From NCBI GenBank assembly GCA_945873585.1, contig CAMCDO010000003.1, positions 1 through 37,978 on the forward strand: DNA of 37,978 nt, in the 5' to 3' direction. The position numbers and the translations under genes were made by a program. Positions 27,823-35,814 of this stretch are shown here, in pieces. Every line of letters starts with the position of its first letter. Position 1 is the stretch's first letter. The notes beneath the pieces are model-generated. The model was not told where the DNA came from, ran no database searches, and saw nothing but the letters and a program-made list of their open reading frames with translations. The DNA is from Verrucomicrobia subdivision 6 bacterium. Lineage in GTDB: Bacteria; Verrucomicrobiota; Verrucomicrobiia; Methylacidiphilales; Verrucolacustridaceae.

Positions 27823-28976
27823 GCGAGGAGGCTTTGAAGGTAGGGCGCAGGTTGATATTTCTGGATGAGGATGGTTGTGTTGCCGTCCCGATGCATCCGA
27901 GCTTGGTGGAGCTGAATCTCAGGAGTTTTATGGGGCGCGTAAAGAATATCGTCATGAGTAGCGTTAATCTTTTCGGCGAACTTATCAGGAGTAAGGTGGC
28001 CCCCGAGGTGGTCCGAGCGACCGGTTGCTACATGAATTGTTCCGAGAATTTTTTCGTCTTGAATATCGCGTCCACTAAAGGGAAGGAGTTGCGTGCCGAA
28101 CCCGAGCTCACCTAGTTCTCCGACGACAGGGTCGCGCTTTAGTTTTGCCACGTGCTCAGCAAAAGTCTGAGGATTACCTGAGAGGAAAGTTCCGCCGACT
28201 TGGCGCCCTTTTTCTACATCGAGCATAGCTAGGGTACCGTCGGCAAACTTCATTGGCATTTGGCCATGGGCGTTGGTCGGGACGAAATAAACTTCGCCCG
28301 CAGGAAGATTTGCCACATCGGGAGTTTTCCCGCGGCAGAGGCCGTGGGATTTCTGAGCCTCCTGTTGGGCTAGGTCAAGGTGGAGGGTGGCTTTCTTGCC
28401 AGCCACTTCAAAATCGATTTCGACCCACTCGGCTCGGGTGAGGCCCAAGCGAAGCTTTTCGGTTTGTTTGCTTACGGAATTATAATCCACGGCTAAACCC
28501 GTGCTTAAAATAACTTCATTAAGGCCGTGTAAGGTGGCTCCGCGGAATCCGTGTTTTTTGGCTGAAGCGGTCAAGGGTGCAGTAGCGGAGTAGGTCGAGA
28601 TGCAGAGGATGATATCGTACTGGGTGTAGATATCTTTTTCGAAGGAGAGTTCCTTGCCATGGATATCGACGGCCAAGTCATCCATATCAAGATTACTGCC
28701 TCCAGTTTTCTTATAAGCGAAAAGATCCCCGCCTGTCAGGCCGAGAGTGTCCTTTACTCCATTGTTCAGCCCTTTGTAGAAGATGTCGTGGGCGTATTTT
28801 TGCACGGTGAGGGTTGGGTCCTTTAAGAAGGCTAAGTTCTTGATGCCTTGAGGATCGTCCAGATCGATGAGCACACAGGTTCTCTCCCCACGGGCTGGTT
28901 CAAAGACCGTCTGCAAGAGGCGGACGAGATCGAATGGGGGAAAGGACTTTGGAATCTGCAAATACGGTTTATTCAT
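27819..28976 (-). CDS. M29-family-like metallo-aminopeptidase
   Basis: LPAGEVYFVPTNAHGQ; GELGFGTQLLPFSGRDIQDEKILGTIHVATGRSDHLGG; INATHDDILYAP. This resembles the M29 (AmpS/PepS) C-terminal metal-binding layout. Confidence 0.7.
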   Translation of the reverse strand: MNKPYLQIPKSFPPFDLVRLLQTVFEPARGERTCVLIDLDDPQGIKNLAFLKDPTLTVQKYAHDIFYKGLNNGVKDTLGLTGGDLFAYKKTGGSNLDMDDLAVDIHGKELSFEKDIYTQYDIILCISTYSATAPLTASAKKHGFRGATLHGLNEVILSTGLAVDYNSVSKQTEKLRLGLTRAEWVEIDFEVAGKKATLHLDLAQQEAQKSHGLCRGKTPDVANLPAGEVYFVPTNAHGQMPMKFADGTLAMLDVEKGRQVGGTFLSGNPQTFAEHVAKLKRDPVVGELGELGFGTQLLPFSGRDIQDEKILGTIHVATGRSDHLGGHLTPDKFAEKINATHDDILYAPHKTPEIQLHQARMHRDGNTTILIQKYQPAPYLQSLLA

Positions 28977-29073
28977 TGAGATGGTATAGCGTGTTTTTTG
29001 GGGTGCGCAAATATTGGACTTAAGGTGTCATCTGGGGCTGGTGCGGTGATACGGTTTTTGGCAGGATGGGGCG

Positions 29074-30420
29074 ATGGCATTAACCCAGCGAGCGAGAAGT
29101 GATTATTTCGATTTCTTACGATTTCCCACCGTATCGGCCGACCCGTCGAAGGGGCAGGTTATGCGTGATTGTGCCAGTTGGCTGAAGAAAAAGTTCCGAG
29201 AGATGGGGTTGGAGGCTGAGATTGTGCCGACTCCTGGTGCACCAGTCGTTCTCGCTTTCTGGAGAAAGCGGGGGAAGGGTCAAAGGAAAACGGTTCTAAT
29301 TTATGGGCACTACGATGTTCAGCCCGCGGAGATGGGGGACGGATGGACTGCGGATCCATTTGAGCCACGAGTGGTTAATGGGATGGTGGTGGCTAGGGGT
29401 TCGACCGATAACAAGGGGCAGATCTTTGCTCATATGATGGGAGTGGCGGAAGCGATTCAACGTGGCGGACCTGAAACCGATGTGGTTTTCGTGGTGGAAG
29501 GAGAGGAAGAGGTGGGAAGCGATAATTTAGAGGCAGTTTTACGGAAGCGTAAAAAGGATCTGGCTTGTGATGTTGCGGTTATTTCTGACACGAACATGGC
29601 TGGTCCGAATAAACCCACACTAACCTATGGACTGCGGGGGATTACGGCTTTGCAGGTGGAGTTGACTGGACCTTCCCACGATCTTCACTCGGGCGTTTAT
29701 GGTGGGGCGGTGGTCAACCCGATTACGATGCTGACCCGTCTACTGGCCGGATTGCATGACGAGAAGGGCAAAGTGGCGATTCCTGGATTTTACAAAAAAG
29801 TCAGGAAGGTGGCGCGATGGGAACGAATGGCAGCGAAAGCGCTAGGGGTGCCAGATACTGAGGTTAGAAGACAGGCGGGCAGTCCAGCTTTGGGTGGTGA
29901 GCCAGGATTCTCCGCGATCGAGAGAATCGGAATGAGACCGACGGCGGAAATTAACGGGATCACGGGTGGATATCAGGGCCCTGGACCCAAGACGGTTCTG
30001 CCGAGCAAGGCATGGGCGAAATTAACTTTTCGGCTGGTACCCCATCAAAATCCAAAGGAGATAGCGGATTTGGTTGAAAAAGACTTAAAGAATCGTTGCC
30101 CCAAGACGGTGAAGATTAAAGTCACGCGGTGGCACGGTGGGTTCCCTTATTTTTGCGACCCCAAAAAGGGTTATGGTCCAGCGGCGGTTCGAGCACTCGG
30201 ACAAGCTTGGGGAGGAAAAAAAGTGCACTTTTTGCTCGAAGGCGGAACGATACCAATCGTTAGCGTGATTCGAAATGTGTTGGGGGTGGAGACCTTGCTG
30301 GTGGGGTTGAGCCAGCCCGACTGTCGGGCTCACGGACCTGATGAGACTTTTCCCCTTCGTCATCTCGAGCAAGGGGCTAAAATGAATCAGGCGCTGTTGC
30401 GGCAAATTGCGAAAGCCTGA
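29074..30420 (+). CDS. M20-family dipeptidase
   Basis: KTVLIYGHYDVQPAEMGDGWTADPFEPRVVNGMVVARGSTDNKGQIFAH; VVEGEEEVGSDNL; HDLHSGVYGGAVVNP; GGTIPIV. Confidence 0.94.
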   Translation: MALTQRARSDYFDFLRFPTVSADPSKGQVMRDCASWLKKKFREMGLEAEIVPTPGAPVVLAFWRKRGKGQRKTVLIYGHYDVQPAEMGDGWTADPFEPRVVNGMVVARGSTDNKGQIFAHMMGVAEAIQRGGPETDVVFVVEGEEEVGSDNLEAVLRKRKKDLACDVAVISDTNMAGPNKPTLTYGLRGITALQVELTGPSHDLHSGVYGGAVVNPITMLTRLLAGLHDEKGKVAIPGFYKKVRKVARWERMAAKALGVPDTEVRRQAGSPALGGEPGFSAIERIGMRPTAEINGITGGYQGPGPKTVLPSKAWAKLTFRLVPHQNPKEIADLVEKDLKNRCPKTVKIKVTRWHGGFPYFCDPKKGYGPAAVRALGQAWGGKKVHFLLEGGTIPIVSVIRNVLGVETLLVGLSQPDCRAHGPDETFPLRHLEQGAKMNQALLRQIAKA

Positions 30421-30421
30421 T

Positions 30422-31366
30422 TCAAACCCGCACCAGTTGCTTTAGTTTTTGGTATAATTCGGTTAACTGTGGCATGGGGACTCCAGCGGCGGTTCCTTGC
30501 CTGAGGGCTTCTCCCCAGATCGTTTCGAGTTCGACAGGTTTTTTGGCTAGATAATCGAGCAGACTGGATGGTTGATAGGCTCCCATTTGCCGGGTTCGAG
30601 CGATCTCCTGATTTGGATGTTCGGGATCTTGGGAGAAGCCAAGGGCGGTGGATGCCGCCATCACTTCGTTCATCAAGGTGAGTGTTGCGGCGTGGAGTTT
30701 CGGGTTGGCCAAAATCTGAGCGGTGTCGATTCCCCCTTCGGAAATAGACAAGCCGTTGAACGGGACATTCCAAACCAGTTTGTACCATCGCGCAGAACCA
30801 ACCGAGGGCGCCACGGAACAGCGGATACCTGCTTGTTCGAAAAGCTGAGCTATGGATTGAGCACGAGGAGTGTCTCCTTCCGTGAGATCGGAGAAGCGAA
30901 TGTTCCCGCCCGACATGTTTGAGGCAACTCCTGGGCTTGGACGGGAGACGCATACGTGACATACACCGCAAAGAATTCTGTTTCGACCTACGATAGAACC
31001 GATCAACTCCTCATTGCCTAAGCCGTTTTGCAAAGTGCAGACTGATGTTTCGGGACCGATCAAAGGTGGAAGTAGCTGGGCAAGCGAAGCGTTTGAGGTG
31101 GTTTTGAATGCCACGATGACAAGGTCCACCGGACCGATCTCGTGGGGTTCTGCGTGGACCTTGATCTGTGGGAGATGGAAGTCTCCTTCCGTGCATCGAA
31201 TCTGCAGGCCCTTTTTTTGGAGATGAACTAGATCACGACGTGCCAGAAATGAAACAGGAACACCGCTATGGGCAAGTTTGGCCCCATAATACAGACCCAG
31301 AGCCCCTGATCCGACAATGGCAACATGGGGATTCTTGGGTAGGACAAGAGAAGGGCCGGATGGCAT
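30422..31366 (-). CDS. 2-dehydropantoate 2-reductase family protein
   Basis: VAIVGSGALGLYYGAKLAHSG; CTLQNGLGNEELI; ARWYKLVWNVPFNGLS. Confidence 0.88.
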   Translation of the reverse strand: MPSGPSLVLPKNPHVAIVGSGALGLYYGAKLAHSGVPVSFLARRDLVHLQKKGLQIRCTEGDFHLPQIKVHAEPHEIGPVDLVIVAFKTTSNASLAQLLPPLIGPETSVCTLQNGLGNEELIGSIVGRNRILCGVCHVCVSRPSPGVASNMSGGNIRFSDLTEGDTPRAQSIAQLFEQAGIRCSVAPSVGSARWYKLVWNVPFNGLSISEGGIDTAQILANPKLHAATLTLMNEVMAASTALGFSQDPEHPNQEIARTRQMGAYQPSSLLDYLAKKPVELETIWGEALRQGTAAGVPMPQLTELYQKLKQLVRV

Positions 31367-31426
31367 ACGTAAGAACTAGCTTACTTTGGTAATTTACCAA
31401 CGTTCCCTTCAGCGCAGAGTTTTTAC

Positions 31427-33052
31427 ATGTCGGAGACAACAAAAGTAGATGTGCTCGTGGTGGGAGCTGGACCGACGGGACTCCTGCTGGCCTCGGAGTT
31501 GTCACGTCGTAGGGTCGGGGTTCGTTTGATTGAAAGACGGACTTCGCCTGCAAAGCACTCTCGGGCTCTGGCAGTGCTTCCTCGGACGATGGAGATGATG
31601 GATCAGCTTGGTCTTGTGAATGCTTTTATTGCCCCGAGTCATAAGGCAAAAGGCATCTGTTTTTATGGGCGTGATCGAAAAGAGGCTTTTCGTTCTTCGA
31701 TGAACGAATTACCGGGCGAATTCCCGTTCTTTTTGCTTTTGCCTCAGACCGAGACGGAAGTGATCTTGGTGGATCACGCTCGAAAAGCGGGAGTCGAGAT
31801 TGAGCGTGGAGTGAGTTTTGTAAGTATGGTGCAGACTGGTCAGGGGGTCTTGGCGACCCTTGAGAGGATGGATGGGACTACGGAAAAAATTGATGCTTCT
31901 TATCTGGTGGGTTGCGATGGATCGTGTAGTGCTGTTCGGCAATCTGCTGGTTTGGAGTTTAACGGGGGAGGATATGGTCAGAGCTGGCTGTTGGCGGATG
32001 TTGTTTTGGATCCAGGACTAGATCGGAACTGGCTGCATGGCTTTACTTCGATGGATGGGCCGATTTTCTTTTTTCCCTTGCCGAAAAATATCTGGCGGAT
32101 TGTGCTCCTGAGGAAAAGGGCAGAGAACACAACAGCTGACGTCACCATGAAAGAAATATTGGAAGTCTTGGAGAAAAATAACCTCGGCCATCTTCGGGCT
32201 AGGGATCCTTCTTGGTTAGCAGGATTTGGGATCCAGCACCGTAGGACAGTGCATATACGAACTGGGCGGGTGTTTCTATGTGGAGATGCAGCCCATGTTC
32301 ATAGTCCAGCAGGTGGGCAGGGGATGAATATGGGGCTGGGCGATGCATTCAATCTTGGGTGGAAGTTGGCCAGCGTGATTCAGGGCAAAGCAAAAGCAGA
32401 GCTTTTGGATAGTTATGAAATGGAGCGGATGCCCGTGATTGATGGAGTTATGAGGATGACGGACCAAATGACGAAGCTGATCACTGCGACGGACGGTCCA
32501 CGCGCATGGATTCGTGAATGGATTTTGCCGATTGTCGCGAAGGTGGGTTTTGCGGCAAAGATGGCTATGCGGTTAAGTCAGCTTTCTTTGGGGTATCCGC
32601 ACAGTTCAATCGTTCTTCCTGGAAGGGTGGCCGTGGGGGCTAAACCAGGGGAACGGGTGCCTTCGTTGTCATTTTCGGACTTGGCAACAAAGAAAGCAAG
32701 CAGGACCCCAGATCTTTTCAGAGAGGGTAAGATTGTCTTTCTGGTCATGCCAGATTTAGGAATTGGGTATGAGGGAATGCGCGAGGTTATGGATCGAAGA
32801 TCGGATTTAATCGATTGGCATTGGATGATAAATAAAGGGGCAGGGAGGCCAACGGAAGCGAGGAGTGGTGAGTTGGTTTGGGTCGATGAGGAGGGGAGGG
32901 TCCGTCAGGAGCTTGGGGTGGAGGATCATCCGAGTTTTGCGCTGCTACGCCCAGACGGAATTGTTATGGCCCGTGGGGAACTTTGTGAAACTCAGCTAAT
33001 GCAGGATTTTCTATGTCGGGTTTTTGGGGAGGCGTTTGAAGGAGAAGGTTGA
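31427..33052 (+). CDS. FAD-dependent aromatic hydroxylase/monooxygenase (PheA/TfdB-like)
   Basis: VDVLVVGAGPTGLLLASELSRRRVGVRLIERR; LVGCDGSCSAVRQ; VFLCGDAAHVHSPAGGQGMNMGLGDAFNLGWKLA. Confidence 0.92.
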   Translation: MSETTKVDVLVVGAGPTGLLLASELSRRRVGVRLIERRTSPAKHSRALAVLPRTMEMMDQLGLVNAFIAPSHKAKGICFYGRDRKEAFRSSMNELPGEFPFFLLLPQTETEVILVDHARKAGVEIERGVSFVSMVQTGQGVLATLERMDGTTEKIDASYLVGCDGSCSAVRQSAGLEFNGGGYGQSWLLADVVLDPGLDRNWLHGFTSMDGPIFFFPLPKNIWRIVLLRKRAENTTADVTMKEILEVLEKNNLGHLRARDPSWLAGFGIQHRRTVHIRTGRVFLCGDAAHVHSPAGGQGMNMGLGDAFNLGWKLASVIQGKAKAELLDSYEMERMPVIDGVMRMTDQMTKLITATDGPRAWIREWILPIVAKVGFAAKMAMRLSQLSLGYPHSSIVLPGRVAVGAKPGERVPSLSFSDLATKKASRTPDLFREGKIVFLVMPDLGIGYEGMREVMDRRSDLIDWHWMINKGAGRPTEARSGELVWVDEEGRVRQELGVEDHPSFALLRPDGIVMARGELCETQLMQDFLCRVFGEAFEGEG

Positions 33053-33093
33053 GTTTCACGGGGAGGCGGTGGAAGATGACGCCCGTCTGGGTC

Positions 33094-33166
<73 letters not shown>

Positions 33167-33307
33167 ATCTTTCGACTGCTTGAGCAATCGGCAGACTTGT
33201 GGTCAAACAATCTAGTTGAAAAAGCCATTCACGGGTTGTGGACAAGGAGGGTGAGAAAATCAAAGAAATCGAAGGTCATGGGACGCGGAAGAGGGTGAAA
33301 TACGGCT

Positions 33308-34030
33308 ATGCGCTACTCTTTGCCTCTTGGCTTGTTTTCGCTGATGCTCTTAATTTCGCCGATTTCAGCCCAAGAGAGTGCGAGTGCCATGAATAACGCC
33401 CAGCAAGGGCTTGCCGATACTTCATGGCCCAAAAAGCCTGGCAATCAGGTCAGCCCACTTTCGGGCAAGATGAAAGATGTGAAGCAGATCGAGCCGAAGG
33501 ATTATGCCGCTGGCAAGGAATTTAAGAGCGACCGACTTTACGAGGAGCCCAAGGAGTCTAGGGTGACCTCGGTTCCGATGTGGGCGCGATCTTCAACTAC
33601 GGTGGCGAATCAAGAATCATCCCTAGGTGCTCATGGCACCTCATCTTGGGATCAGACTGAAAACATCCGTTTTGCTCAAGGGAGGAGGTCCACTCTGCAA
33701 GCGAGGGAGAATCTAGAGCAGAAGGAGATTGCCCACAAAGACAGTCGAGATTGGTCGTCTCGGACAAGCCGTACCTTTCAGAGCGAGGATGGCACCAAGC
33801 AGATGTATCAAGGACGCCTGATTCGTGTTCGAGAAAGAGTGGCGCAGGATAATCCGAATATGGGGAGGAATCTAGGGGAAGGGAAAAAGGAGATCTTCAG
33901 CCCTTCGGAAGTGAAGAAAATGTTTGAAGGTAAACCCGTGCCAATCGATCCGTTGCAAAAGGCGCCGGTGAAGGTTTCGACTAAGGCCGAATCTCCAATG
34001 GCATCACTGCCTTCACCTCAGGGTAATTGA
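33308..34030 (+). CDS. Secreted hypothetical protein
   Basis: Signal peptide MRYSLPLGLFSLMLLISPISAQ followed by a low-hydrophobicity, likely disordered chain. Confidence 0.7.
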   Translation: MRYSLPLGLFSLMLLISPISAQESASAMNNAQQGLADTSWPKKPGNQVSPLSGKMKDVKQIEPKDYAAGKEFKSDRLYEEPKESRVTSVPMWARSSTTVANQESSLGAHGTSSWDQTENIRFAQGRRSTLQARENLEQKEIAHKDSRDWSSRTSRTFQSEDGTKQMYQGRLIRVRERVAQDNPNMGRNLGEGKKEIFSPSEVKKMFEGKPVPIDPLQKAPVKVSTKAESPMASLPSPQGN

Positions 34031-34574
34031 CGAGGCTGGCGGTGATGGTGGCTTCGCCCTGTGGAACTTTTCCGCGCAAGGCTTGGAAGGGTATTTTGAG
34101 CTGATAATTCAATCGCTCTCCTGCATTGACGTAGCTGTAGCCAGATTCGGTGGCGAATTCAAAGTCATCTGACCAAGTGTAGATCGTCTTTCCTTCCGAG
34201 TCGCGGATGACTGCGTCCATACGTTGGGAGGTTGGGAAATAGAGGGTGGAGCCTTTATCGGAACCGTTGACCAAAGTGAATTTGACGGTGATCTCGTCGG
34301 AGGGTTGCGGGTCACGGATTCGCGTGAGGGTCAGTTGCGCGGGGGTGATTTCTAACTTGGTTTTGTAGGATTCGAGGTTGAGTTCATTGGCCCCTTCAAA
34401 TCGTTTTTTCGAGCCCTGCATGAAAAGACCACCTTTGATCAGGCCAGGAGAAGACAGGAACTTGTCGGGTTGACTGGTGCGTGATGAGGCATCAGAGATA
34501 TCGGCGGCCTCTACTTTTCCTATCACGCAAGCGAGAAAGAGTAGCTCGAAAAGCAGGATGGTGCGGTTAAGCAT
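33981..34574 (-). CDS. Secreted BsuPI-like domain protein
   Basis: Signal peptide MLNRTILLFELLFLACVIGKVEA; VKFTLVNGSDKGSTLYFPTSQRMDAVIRDSEGKTIYTWSDDFEF...VNAGERLNYQLKIPF follows the BsuPI pattern. Confidence 0.7.
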   Translation of the reverse strand: MLNRTILLFELLFLACVIGKVEAADISDASSRTSQPDKFLSSPGLIKGGLFMQGSKKRFEGANELNLESYKTKLEITPAQLTLTRIRDPQPSDEITVKFTLVNGSDKGSTLYFPTSQRMDAVIRDSEGKTIYTWSDDFEFATESGYSYVNAGERLNYQLKIPFQALRGKVPQGEATITASLVNYPEVKAVMPLEIRP

Positions 34575-34653
34575 GTCGGAACTTACTTTATGGGTTTTGG
34601 CGAAAATGACAAATCGGGCTGTCGTCTTCGCCCTATTGCGATATCTTTGCCTA

Positions 34654-35136
34654 ATGATTATTGCGAGGAAAGTTCTGCCTATCCTTGCGGGCTTACTACT
34701 TTTAATCGGGGCGGCGCCGAAGCCACCCGTGTTGCTTCGAGTTCATCTTCAAGCCCCGGAGGGTGCGAAGGGCCAGGTCTCCGTTCCAGTGACCCTCTTT
34801 AATCCAGCGGAGACGATATCGATCCAGTCTCTGCCGGAAGTGACGGAGAAGGAGATTCGAAAAGTTTCGACGCGAATGGATGGAACGATTTTGGTTGAGT
34901 TCACTGGTTTTGGGCAGACGAAGTTGGAGGTGGGAACGAGTACGGGGCGGGGTTTGATTTTGGTGGTGATAGTGAATGGACGGGTAGTTTATGCGCCACG
35001 AATCGATACGGTGTTAACGAATGGGTGCCTGCTTTTGCCTGCGGGTTCGATTTCTGCTGAGGAGATGGCGCAGATTAATGGGGATGTAGAGCATTCGAAG
35101 GAGCAGAAGTTAAAAGATTTACCGCATTCTGGTTAA
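34654..35136 (+). CDS. Small exported protein with SecD P1-head-like domain
   Basis: Start moved to MIIARKVLPILAGLLLLIGAA (ORF track 34477). GRGLILVVIVNGRVVYAPRIDTVLTNGCLLLPAGSISAEEM resembles the SecD periplasmic segment (GKRLAIVLDGKVISAPVI..PITGG....GNFTxEEA). Confidence 0.6.
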   Translation: MIIARKVLPILAGLLLLIGAAPKPPVLLRVHLQAPEGAKGQVSVPVTLFNPAETISIQSLPEVTEKEIRKVSTRMDGTILVEFTGFGQTKLEVGTSTGRGLILVVIVNGRVVYAPRIDTVLTNGCLLLPAGSISAEEMAQINGDVEHSKEQKLKDLPHSG

Positions 35137-35221
35137 GTGCATTACCTAGTTATTCAAAAAAACCTCCTCATAGGAAAAGATTGCTGTGGACGGCATGCTT
35201 TTTCTGCTTCAGATCGTTGAG

Positions 35222-35722
35222 ATGCAGAAACACTACAGGTGGTGCTTTTTTCTACTTTTGATGGAAATGACCGCTATTACTGAGGCTTCCGCGCCAGATC
35301 CTGCGGGGCAAGAAGCGGCGGGTATAGTGGCTGGTTTGCAGATTGGGGTGGGTGGGAAGTTAGTCTTGAACGAGAAGACTGGTCGGTTAGAGGTGAGAGA
35401 TGGACTTGGGAGTTTGATTGATGAAATGGCTGCGGGCACGGCGGGCAAAGTGGTTGACGTATCTGGGCAGGAGTATCGCTTAAGTTTTGGGAAAGACGAT
35501 ATGGGTCGTTGTAGTGTTTTAGTTCGTGCAGGGCCTGGAATGCAGAAACCGATCACCTTGGATGTTTTTGGGAGGCGGGTGGTGCTCTCCACGGAAGCTT
35601 CTTTGCTGGCGACTTTAGGTTCGAACGAGGAAGTTTTTTATGAGCCATCGATTTGCGGGGAGGTATACATGATTTCCGATGGGGGGGGAATAAAGGAGGC
35701 AGTGAAGTTAAAGGCCCGTTAA
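35222..35722 (+). CDS. Secreted hypothetical protein
   Basis: ORF 35186..35722; likely start MQKHYRWCFFLLLMEMTAITEASA (signal peptide). No recognised domain. Confidence 0.55.
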   Translation: MQKHYRWCFFLLLMEMTAITEASAPDPAGQEAAGIVAGLQIGVGGKLVLNEKTGRLEVRDGLGSLIDEMAAGTAGKVVDVSGQEYRLSFGKDDMGRCSVLVRAGPGMQKPITLDVFGRRVVLSTEASLLATLGSNEEVFYEPSICGEVYMISDGGGIKEAVKLKAR

Positions 35723-35775
35723 TCGTCTTTGAATTTAGGAAGGTAATTCTTACAAATCCAAGCGGTGTTACTGTG

Positions 35776-35814
35776 ATTTAGCTCTTATAAATACGTTTGA
35801 ACTTTGAGCTAAAT
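35776..35814. terminator. Perfect 9-bp inverted repeat between converging genes
   Basis: ATTTAGCTC (35776-35784) ... GAGCTAAAT (35806-35814), 21-nt loop; right arm contains the glcD stop codon. No clear T-run. Confidence 0.4.

Noticed and set aside
27726-28115. 129-aa + strand ORF antisense to the M29/methyltransferase junction
   Set aside because: Shadow; the reverse-strand readings in this region match recognisable families.
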